A stretch of 8,430 bases of DNA from Planctomycetaceae bacterium (GTDB lineage: Bacteria > Planctomycetota > Planctomycetia > Pirellulales > Thermoguttaceae). The first letter of the stretch is position 1. Each line of letters begins with the position of its first letter. This document shows positions 1 to 5,620 of the stretch, one piece after another. The position numbers were made by a program, and so were the translations under genes. The notes below the pieces were generated by a model, which worked only from the letters and a program-made list of their open reading frames with translations, ran no database searches and was not told the DNA's origin. The stretch spans positions 1-8,430 of the forward strand of contig JAIRYX010000287.1 in NCBI GenBank assembly GCA_031267635.1, written 5' to 3'.

Positions 1-294
1 GAATTATTGAAGCCAATAAATGAATTATTGAAGCCAATAACCGAATTATTGAAGCCAATAACCGAATTATTGAAGCCAATAACCGAATTATTGAAGCCAA
101 TAACCGAATTATTGAAGCCAATAACCGGATTATTGAAGCCAATAACCGAATTATTGAAGCCAATAAATGAATTATTGAAGCCAATAACCGAATTATTGAA
201 GCCAATAAATGAATTATTGAAGCCAATAAATGAATTATTGAAGCCAATAACCGAATTATTGAAGCCAATAACCGGATTATTGAAGCCAATAACC
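1..294. repeat. Tandem array of fourteen 21-bp units, continuing past the left edge
   Basis: Fourteen head-to-tail 21-bp units run without spacers from the first base. Each contains TTATTG-AAGC-CAATAA, a perfect 6-bp inverted repeat around a 4-nt loop, and consecutive units are joined by 5 nt. The array is therefore an unbroken alternation of TTATTG and CAATAA with start-to-start spacing of 10 and 11 bp. All differences between units fall outside the 6-mers: unit position 2 is G in units 7 and 14, and positions 20-21 are AT rather than CC in units 1, 8, 10 and 11. One forward frame is open through the whole array (heptads of the type LLKPITE), but a reverse frame is open too (VIGFNNS-type), because 21 is a multiple of 3. 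Openness is therefore not evidence of coding. It could be a protein-binding array, iterons, or a simple minisatellite. The window does not show where it begins. Confidence 0.97.
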
Positions 295-298
295 GACG

Positions 299-332
299 TT
301 GGGAGTTCCCAAACTGACTTCGGGACGTTCCC
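299..332. repeat. Two adjacent GGGA-N-TCCC palindromes
   Basis: TTGGGA-GT-TCCCAA (299-312) and GGGA-CGT-TCCC (322-332) lie right after the tandem array. The second, with its following TAAA (322-336), matches the reverse complement of 7625-7639 at 14 of 15 bases, so it belongs to a motif dispersed in this window. A related perfect palindrome, GGAAATTTCC, is at 5236-5245. The function is unknown; it may be the end of a small mobile repeat or a protein-binding site. Confidence 0.6.
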
Positions 333-391
333 TAAACCCTTATCAATAAAGAATTTCGAGAAAATAAACCCCAAAAGCCAAGAATTGCCGT

Positions 392-447
392 CTCCGATGG
401 GACGTCGGAGCCCCGCGAGCCGGCGTCCGAGAGAAAAATCCGGACGC
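392..447. other. Two small GC-rich hairpins in non-coding DNA
   Basis: CTCCGA (392-397) pairs with TCGGAG (405-410) across a 7-nt loop, and GCGTCCG (423-429) pairs with CGGACGC (441-447) across an 11-nt A-rich loop. This GC-rich patch contrasts with the AT-rich surroundings. No T-tract follows either hairpin, so they are not standard terminators. An open frame running from the tandem array to 480 crosses them, but its composition there is not protein-like. They could be structured RNA or remnants of a palindromic repeat. Confidence 0.4.
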
Positions 448-480
448 GGGTGTGTCCTGAATGTTCACTGCTATGCGTAA

Positions 481-832
481 CATGAGCTGATAATTGTTGT
501 CTGATTGTTAAATTAAATATTAGTTTCAAAGATACATTGGGCGTTGTGTTCCAGAACTTTCAATTTTGGACGGCGCTCTTGAATTTGTCTCAAAATAGAG
601 TCAAATTGTATTTTCTGATAGCCGATTTGATTATAAGAAGTCTCTAAACAATCTATTTTTTACTGCCGTGAATATACAAATTTATTTATGAGCGCATCCT
701 TAAAAGAAGATAAATTGTAACTATTCAGTCGCCCGGTCGAATAGTTACAAAAAATTATTCAAAACTTCTCTAATTTTCACAATGAAAAAAGTGAGTTTTT
801 TCTTTTTTTAGCCAACAATGTAAGGTGATGTG
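481..832. other. AT-rich intergenic region, no gene seen
   Basis: No convincing reading frame, tRNA or known RNA was found. The stretch holds the small inverted repeat at 717-748, listed separately. It also holds a weak AT-only hairpin, GAAAAAA (784-790) with TTTTTTC (796-802), followed by seven T residues, which could be a poor terminator just before the next gene. AAGG at 822-825 is the probable ribosome binding site for the gene starting at 833. I could not identify a convincing promoter with both boxes. Confidence 0.5.
717..748. repeat. Miniature inverted repeat with IS66-like ends
   Basis: GTAACTATTC (717-726) and GAATAGTTAC (739-748) form a perfect 10-bp inverted repeat around 12 nt. 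The left 17 bases (717-733), reverse-complemented, match 14 of 17 bases at 5387-5403, directly at the end of the IS66-type transposase remnant. IS66 elements typically have termini beginning GTAA, so this looks like two element ends brought almost together. The same terminal motif bounds the longer repeat at 3576-3636. No clean 8-bp target duplication is visible in the AT-rich flanks. Confidence 0.65.
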
Positions 833-2098
833 ATGTTTTTTTTCTCCAGTGACGAAAAAATTAAAACGGTTTTTATTTTTACGATAATCTTAATGATATG
901 GAATGTCGTATGTGTATCTGTTACAGCACAATCCGGCTTGGGACCGAATCTTCGGGGCAATTCCCGCGCCGTTCCTAAAGAACAATCCACCACGTCTCAA
1001 TTAGTTATTCAGCCGCAACCGTCCACCGCGCCGTCTCCAACGAAGCAACCCTCTTCATCATCGCAGTCGCCGATGCAAATGCCGGTCAATCAACAGGCAC
1101 AACTGGCTCCCGTAACTGCGCAAACAATCGCCAATGATTTACAAGGTTCGATTCAGCGATTGCTTGCCATTAATGAGCGGCGACGTCCCAATTTGCCGGA
1201 CTGTTTGCCCGGCACGGTACTTGCGTACTGTGTTCCTTACGGCAGTCAGGCAATGGTAACAACGCAAACCCGTGAAAATCCTGCGATTTATGCGGTCGGA
1301 GCGATTTGTTGGAACATTCCGTGCCAAGGAAAAACGCTGTTTCAGATTAGCGGCGACCGAGTTATTGCGCGTGTTGGCGAAAATTATCAATCGGTTCCCG
1401 GTGAGTTTTTGGCGATGCTTGCGTTTTCAGAAATCGCACCGAATTACGAAATTAAAGCAGGCAGCACATCGCGGACGCTGGAACATTTGATTAACACGGA
1501 AAAACGTAATTGCAGCCGCGGACAAAATCAATCTCTTGTTCTTGCGGGACTTTCGTTTTATACTTCTCCTGACGAACATTGGAAAAATTCTCTCGGCGAG
1601 GATTGGACGCTGGAGCGACTTGTGTATGAAGAACTCTCGCGACGTGCCGATCAGAGCAGCGCCGACGTAACCAATCAGTTGTTGGGATTGTCGGCAGCGG
1701 TACAAAAATATCAGTTAAGCAAACGCCCGCTTCCCGGTTCGTTTGCCGGAGCGGTTACGCATTTGGAAACGTATCAACGTTTTGCGTTGTCCGTGCAAAA
1801 TCATGACGGCACTTGGCATCCGTTATTTTTTGTTAGCAAAGGGGCGAGTCCCGACAGCGACAGCGTGTTCTATGCGACCGCTCATATTATGAGGGCGTTA
1901 GTGTATTCGTTACCGCAGGAACAGCTCAACGATCCGCAAATTCATCGTGGAATTTCCATATTAGCGACGCTTATCTCGCAACGCACGGTTTCTTATTCGC
2001 AAGGGAGCGATAAACAAATCAGAGGAATGACAGTCGGTTTGCATGCGTTGTCAATTTATTCCCAACGGGTTTACGGGCAAACCTTGTTGGTTCCATGA
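833..2098 (+). CDS. Exported protein of unknown function, possibly alpha-toroid fold
   Basis: I do not recognise a named family. The 421-residue product starts at ATG 833, preferred over an in-frame GTG at 830 because AAGG (822-825) is well spaced from it. Residues about 8-33 form a hydrophobic segment ending VTAQS, which fits a cleaved signal peptide. A linker rich in Pro, Ser, Gln and Thr follows (about 45-95), then a helical-looking domain to the C-terminus. The segment QNHDGTW (about residues 322-328) resembles the Q-x-x-D-G-x-W motif of alpha/alpha-toroid proteins such as squalene-hopene cyclase and prenyltransferase repeats. The full catalytic motifs of those enzymes are not seen, so a non-enzymatic relative is more likely. 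Cysteines in the pairs CLPGTVLAYC and CWNIPC could form disulfides outside the cytoplasm. It sits 88 bp before the methylthiotransferase gene on the same strand and may be co-transcribed, though no functional link is obvious. Confidence 0.85.
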   Translation: MFFFSSDEKIKTVFIFTIILMIWNVVCVSVTAQSGLGPNLRGNSRAVPKEQSTTSQLVIQPQPSTAPSPTKQPSSSSQSPMQMPVNQQAQLAPVTAQTIANDLQGSIQRLLAINERRRPNLPDCLPGTVLAYCVPYGSQAMVTTQTRENPAIYAVGAICWNIPCQGKTLFQISGDRVIARVGENYQSVPGEFLAMLAFSEIAPNYEIKAGSTSRTLEHLINTEKRNCSRGQNQSLVLAGLSFYTSPDEHWKNSLGEDWTLERLVYEELSRRADQSSADVTNQLLGLSAAVQKYQLSKRPLPGSFAGAVTHLETYQRFALSVQNHDGTWHPLFFVSKGASPDSDSVFYATAHIMRALVYSLPQEQLNDPQIHRGISILATLISQRTVSYSQGSDKQIRGMTVGLHALSIYSQRVYGQTLLVP

Positions 2099-2186
2099 AA
2101 TTTTTCCACTGGACAATTTACGGGAAAAGTTATAGAATAAAAGCGTAATTTGCGATAGGAACAGATTTAAGTCTTTTAAAAAAACC

Positions 2187-3581
2187 ATGCGGTTGCGAAC
2201 GGTAACATTAGGTTGTAAAGTCAATCGGTATGAAACGGAATATCTGCGGGAAGCGTTGCATCGGATTGGTTACGCGGACGCTGCTCCTAACGAAACCGCC
2301 GATTTGGTCATCATCAATACTTGCACTGTTACTGCCGAAAGCGACCGAAAAAGCCGCAAGTTTATCCGGCAACTCGCAAAACTCAATCCCAACGCGGAAA
2401 TTGTCGTTGCCGGTTGTTATGCGGCGCGTGCCGCCGACGAGATCCGACACATGCCGCAAGTCGGCGAAGTTCTTACCGATAAACGTTTGCTCAATCAATT
2501 TCTCCAACGTCGCGGCGTTACCGATTTGCCGGACGGAATTTCAACCTTTGGCGGACGGCGTCGCGCGTTTATCAAAGTGCAGGACGGTTGCCGTGTCGGA
2601 TGTTCGTATTGTATCATTCCGAAAGTTCGTCCCTATTTATTGAGCCGTCCCGCGTCGGACGTCCTCGACGAAATCCGCCGATTGCTTGATACAGGATACC
2701 GCGAACTCGTCTTGACCGGTATTCATCTTGGTCATTACGGATTGGATTTTGAACGCGATCCGCAATCGCAAACGGAGCAAAAAACTCTTGCCGTTGGAAA
2801 TATCCGCTTGACGCAACTGATTGAGCGAATTTTGAATCTCGACGCGACAAGCACGTTTCGCGTGCGAGTGTCGAGCATGGAAGCGGTGGAAGTTTCCGAT
2901 GAATTGATAGAATTGATGAGTGCGTTTCCGCGAAAACTTTGTCCGCATTTACATCTTTCCATGCAAAGCGGCTCCGATACGGTTTTACGGCGCATGCGGC
3001 GACGTTGGTTGAGTACGCCGTTTGAAGAACGGTGCTGTCAAATTCAGAAAAAAATTCCTCACGCGGCTTTGACGACGGATGTGATTGTCGGTTTTCCCGG
3101 TGAAACGGAGCGTGAGTTTATTGAAACGTGCGAGATTTCAGAACGAATTGGTTTTTCCAAAATCCATGTATTTCCGTTTAGCCCGCGTGAAACAACCGAA
3201 GCCGCAACGTTACCCAACCAGATTCCCATGTCGGAAAAAGAACGGCGTGCGTCGCATTTGATTCAGCTTGCCGAAAAACTTCGCGCGGACTTTGCGGAGT
3301 CGTTAGTTGGTCAAACGTCGCAGGTTCTTTGGGAAACGACGCTCAAAAAAAAATTGCCGTTGGCTAATCATACAAATTCTTCACCGCTTCCGATTATTGG
3401 TCAATCGTCCGAAATTTCTGGACGTCATGACGAAACGTTGCTAGGAACGTGCGGACGTTATATGCGAGTTTCTTTGCGTTCCGAATTTCCAACCGCTCGC
3501 ATTGGTCAATTGACCGATGTACAGATTGCCGCGTCTAACGGTGGAGAGCTTATTGGGAAAGAAAACAAAGATTTTGGGTAA
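2187..3581 (+). CDS. mtaB: MiaB-like radical-SAM tRNA methylthiotransferase (MtaB type)
   Basis: This cytoplasmic enzyme is predicted to use two 4Fe-4S clusters and S-adenosylmethionine to add a methylthio group to threonylcarbamoyladenosine at position 37 of ANN-decoding tRNAs. The N-terminal methylthiotransferase domain has the three expected cysteines: C10 in TLGCKVN, C46 in NTCTVT and C77 in AGCYA. The radical-SAM cysteines are C135, C139 and C142 in DGCRVGCSYC. Further family motifs are LTGIHLGHYG, HLHLSMQSGSD and VIVGFPGETE. The start LGCKVN and the IHLG motif favour the MtaB subgroup over MiaB or RimO. The C-terminal part (about 370-464) is where a TRAM RNA-binding domain is expected, but it matches less clearly and has a polar insert around 385-415. 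No clear Shine-Dalgarno precedes ATG 2187, yet the N-terminus fits the family from the first residues. The stop codon lies inside the inverted repeat at 3576-3636, so the last residues may have been altered by its insertion. Confidence 0.93.
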   Translation: MRLRTVTLGCKVNRYETEYLREALHRIGYADAAPNETADLVIINTCTVTAESDRKSRKFIRQLAKLNPNAEIVVAGCYAARAADEIRHMPQVGEVLTDKRLLNQFLQRRGVTDLPDGISTFGGRRRAFIKVQDGCRVGCSYCIIPKVRPYLLSRPASDVLDEIRRLLDTGYRELVLTGIHLGHYGLDFERDPQSQTEQKTLAVGNIRLTQLIERILNLDATSTFRVRVSSMEAVEVSDELIELMSAFPRKLCPHLHLSMQSGSDTVLRRMRRRWLSTPFEERCCQIQKKIPHAALTTDVIVGFPGETEREFIETCEISERIGFSKIHVFPFSPRETTEAATLPNQIPMSEKERRASHLIQLAEKLRADFAESLVGQTSQVLWETTLKKKLPLANHTNSSPLPIIGQSSEISGRHDETLLGTCGRYMRVSLRSEFPTARIGQLTDVQIAASNGGELIGKENKDFG

Positions 3582-3636
3582 CTATTCAGGCGATCAACCT
3601 TATATAAATCCGTACTGGGCAACTGAATAGTTACCC
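3576..3636. repeat. 61-bp MITE-like inverted repeat overlapping the mtaB stop
   Basis: GGGTAACTATTCAG (3576-3589) and CTGAATAGTTACCC (3623-3636) are perfect 14-bp inverted arms around 33 nt. The arms share GTAACTATTCAG with the short repeat at 717-748 and resemble the end of the IS66 remnant at 5387-5403. This suggests a non-autonomous miniature element mobilised by an IS66-type transposase. The TAA stop of the upstream gene (3579-3581) is part of the left arm. It lies between two convergent genes and could fold in the transcript, but neither strand has a T-tract after the stem, so it is not a textbook terminator. AGATT occurs on both sides but does not make a clean target duplication. Confidence 0.75.
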
Positions 3637-3683
3637 AGATTCTTTCATCAACCTCCGCATTTGCAATATGGTTTAAGGCGATT

Positions 3684-5030
3684 TTAATACTTCCAACCGT
3701 TAAAAAACTCCGGCTTGATGAGCGGTTCCATTTCAGGACAATTAACAGCGACCATATTTTTTGCGTCCCAGTCAAAGGATTTGTGACCGGCATAAAACGC
3801 GGTGTTGCCAAGAATGGCGGTTTCTGCCATCGGACCCGAATAATTGAAATTACAAGATGCCGCCGTACCGCCTTTGCATGCATTCACCCATTCACGGTGA
3901 AAGCCGGGAGAATCCGGCACGAATTTTTCAGGATATTTGAAATCAGCAAATTTATCCGTCGGCAACAAGGCGTGATTGTCAAATCCGGCAAGCAATAAAC
4001 CTTTTTCGCCGACAAAAAGCGCACCTGAACCCGCCGGAAAACCAAATTCTTTTTTGGTCAACGTATTGGCGTATTTCTTTTGCAGTTCGTATTTTTCCAT
4101 AAACGGCAATGCGGTCGTGTGATACCAATGCAACGTAACCGGCGGAAGGTCGCCGCGTGCCGCGTATTGAAACGTACAATGCATTGATTTTGGAGTCCGT
4201 GTCGCATCAACTTCCGGTCCCGTCGCCGCAACATGAATCGGGTATGCCAAATCCAGCGCGGCGTAAGGAATATCGAGAATGTGACACGCCCAGTTGCCGG
4301 TTTCGCCGGTTCCGAAATCGCGGAAGAAACGCCAATTATAAGGGCAATACGACGGACTATACGGTCGCATTTTTGCCGGTCCAATCCACTGTTCCCAATT
4401 CAGCGTCGCTGGAACTTCGGGAAAATCTTTCGGCATTTCGGGCATCCCGCGATCCCCGCCGATCCAAGCGTGCGCTTCTTTCACGGCTCCGATTGCGCCG
4501 GATTTGATCAGTTCCGTCACGCGGTGCATGTTGAGGTGAGCGTGACGTTGTGCGCCGATTTGAGTTGCCACTCCCATTTTTTCCGCTTCCGTCGTGATAA
4601 TTCGACATTCCGCCGGAGAATGAGCGAGCGGTTTTTCGCAGTACACATGTTTTTTCATCCGAATCGCGGTCACGGCGGGATGGTAATGCGTATGATCCGG
4701 CGTGGCGACAACAACCGCGTCAATTTGCTTATCGATTTCGTCGTACATCTTACGAAAATCTTGATATTTTTTCGCCGACGGCAAGATTTCCCAAGCATTT
4801 CCCGCCCGTTTTTCATCAACGTCACAAAGTCCGACAATATTTTCTGTTTTCAGATTATCGACGCTGAAACGTCCCTGCCCGCCGATTCCGACAATGGCAA
4901 TGTTTAGCTTTTCATTTGGCGATTGCCCTTGCGCGAGCAACCCGCTTCGCAAAATCAAAAGTCCTGCTCCGGCAACGACCGACGTTTTCAACATTTTGCG
5001 ACGGTTGAGATCATTTTGGTGTGTTGACAT
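3684..5030 (-). CDS. Tat-exported Gfo/Idh/MocA family oxidoreductase
   Basis: This is predicted to be an NAD(P)-dependent oxidoreductase acting on a sugar or cyclitol outside the cytoplasm; the substrate cannot be read from the sequence. Numbered from ATG 5030, residues 9-13 (NRRKM) followed by a hydrophobic stretch to about residue 33 make a twin-arginine signal. The Rossmann fold begins at KLNIAIVGIGGQG (about 41-53). The conserved CEKPLAHS (131-138) carries the family lysine K133. GTGETGNWACHILDIP supplies H250 and D253, expected in the active site. The C-terminal alpha/beta substrate domain appears complete to GWKY, and 448 residues is normal for the secreted planctomycete subgroup. An upstream in-frame ATG at 5045 would add five residues, but 5030 is preferred because AAAGGG is spaced about 6 nt before it. 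A TATAAT at 5111-5116 may be its promoter. The gene stands alone and converges on the methylthiotransferase gene. Confidence 0.93.
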   Translation of the reverse strand: MSTHQNDLNRRKMLKTSVVAGAGLLILRSGLLAQGQSPNEKLNIAIVGIGGQGRFSVDNLKTENIVGLCDVDEKRAGNAWEILPSAKKYQDFRKMYDEIDKQIDAVVVATPDHTHYHPAVTAIRMKKHVYCEKPLAHSPAECRIITTEAEKMGVATQIGAQRHAHLNMHRVTELIKSGAIGAVKEAHAWIGGDRGMPEMPKDFPEVPATLNWEQWIGPAKMRPYSPSYCPYNWRFFRDFGTGETGNWACHILDIPYAALDLAYPIHVAATGPEVDATRTPKSMHCTFQYAARGDLPPVTLHWYHTTALPFMEKYELQKKYANTLTKKEFGFPAGSGALFVGEKGLLLAGFDNHALLPTDKFADFKYPEKFVPDSPGFHREWVNACKGGTAASCNFNYSGPMAETAILGNTAFYAGHKSFDWDAKNMVAVNCPEMEPLIKPEFFNGWKY

Positions 5031-5110
5031 GTTATGCCCTTTCATTTCCGCAATGCGGTTCTAAAGATTATTGTGTTTCCTGCAAGCGATTCCACTTACT
5101 TCTCCCAGTG

Positions 5111-5116
5111 ATTATA
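5111..5116 (-). promoter_or_regulatory. Possible -10 box for the oxidoreductase gene
   Basis: Read on the minus strand, 5116-5111 is a perfect TATAAT. It would place the transcript start near 5104 and give a leader of about 74 nt before ATG 5030. No good -35 box is found 16-18 bp upstream (the hexamer there is CTGTAC), so this rests on the -10 alone. The box is in a small imperfect palindrome (CAGTGATTATAGTGAAT). Confidence 0.3.
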
Positions 5117-5174
5117 GTGAATAAATTTTCAATGTACAGACGCGATTGATATTCTTCAGGAAGCTACGAAAACA

Positions 5175-5222
5175 CATTTTCAACAAATTTTACCGTTGAA
5201 AAATAAGAACTTACGAATATTT
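5175..5222 (+). repeat. Dispersed 48-bp repeat, copy A
   Basis: This segment matches the reverse complement of 7652-7699 at 47 of 48 bases (the mismatch is at 5208), with weaker similarity continuing to about 5245. It contains TTTTCAAC (5177-5184) and GTTGAAAA (5195-5202), an 8-bp inverted repeat around 10 nt. The weak extension ends in the perfect palindrome GGAAATTTCC (5236-5245). It joins directly onto the IS66-type transposase remnant, so it may be part of that element's debris or an independent palindromic repeat family. Confidence 0.9.
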
Positions 5223-5395
5223 TGGAGAGGTTTTTGGAAATTTCCAACAATCAAGCGGAACGAGAGATTCGCAACGCCAAATCAAAGTCAAAATGAAAGT
5301 TTCCGGCGGCTTCCGCACGCAAACAAGCAAAAAATGTTACGGACGCCATAAAAAACGTATTCGCCAAACCAAACAAACCCGCTTTAGGCGACTGA
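5216..5395 (+). pseudogene. IS66-family transposase C-terminal fragment, frameshifted
   Basis: Only the tail of a DDE transposase is left. One frame reads ILERFLEISNNQAEREIR then NAK; NNQAER-x-IR is the signature around the last acidic catalytic residue of IS66 transposases. That frame hits a stop at 5294-5296. Similarity then continues in a second frame as VKMKVSGGFRTQT and in a third as AIKNVFAKPNKPALGD, stopping at 5393-5395. A short deletion is also likely between LEIS and NNQ, where the family usually has several more residues. At least two frameshifts and the missing N-terminal majority mean it is inactive. No catalytic core or accessory IS66 orf is present nearby. The left boundary is uncertain because the sequence merges with the dispersed repeat. 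Confidence 0.75.
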
Positions 5396-5403
5396 ATCGT
5401 TGA
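5387..5403 (-). repeat. Decayed terminal inverted repeat of the IS66-type element
   Basis: GGCGACTGAATCGTTGA overlaps the stop of the transposase fragment and matches GGCGACTGAATAGTTAC, the reverse complement of 717-733, at 14 of 17 bases. Its place at the end of the transposase tail suggests that it is the right end of the element, and it links the small inverted repeats at 717-748 and 3576-3636 to the IS66 group. The outermost bases have diverged. Confidence 0.55.
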
Positions 5404-5620
5404 GAAAAACTAATTTCTTAATTTAGAAATCCTTACTTTTTTATTTTCTATCATAAAATCTCTATGAAGTTTGCGTGTCAGGAGGACGATACAATCGATA
5501 GTATTATTATAGTCGCTAGATTTCAGCAGAATTTTCGTTAATATACAATCACACTTATTTTTTATTGGCGTCTGTAATGTAATTAAGAAATCCATATCAG
5601 TTTATTGAAAGAAAGATCAA
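5404..5620. other. AT-rich intergenic stretch before the thioredoxin-like gene
   Basis: No convincing gene. A 61-codon leftward frame (5410-5595) is open, but it lacks a clear ribosome binding site and has no recognisable motif. The stretch presumably carries the promoter and leader of the gene starting at 5621; GAAAG about 10 nt before its ATG is only a weak ribosome binding site. Together with 5046-5215 and the transposon remnant, this makes a 575-bp gap between intact genes. Confidence 0.5.

Noticed and set aside
1..294. CRISPR array
   Set aside because: The 21-bp units are directly adjacent with no unique spacers, and no cas gene is present.
3576..3636. Standard rho-independent terminator
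   Set aside because: The stem is strong, but the 33-nt loop is long and no T-tract follows on either strand. Shared ends with other repeats point to a mobile element instead.
4233..4907. 224-codon rightward reading frame
   Set aside because: It lies opposite the well-supported oxidoreductase gene and has no family motifs; it is a shadow frame.
5418..5593. Direct repeat of about 15 bp at both ends of this stretch (5418-5432 and 5579-5593)
   Set aside because: 13 of 15 bases match, but the sequence is AT-rich and short, so chance is likely.
5410..5595. 61-codon leftward gene
   Set aside because: AT-rich, no clear ribosome binding site, no recognisable motif, and located in transposon debris.
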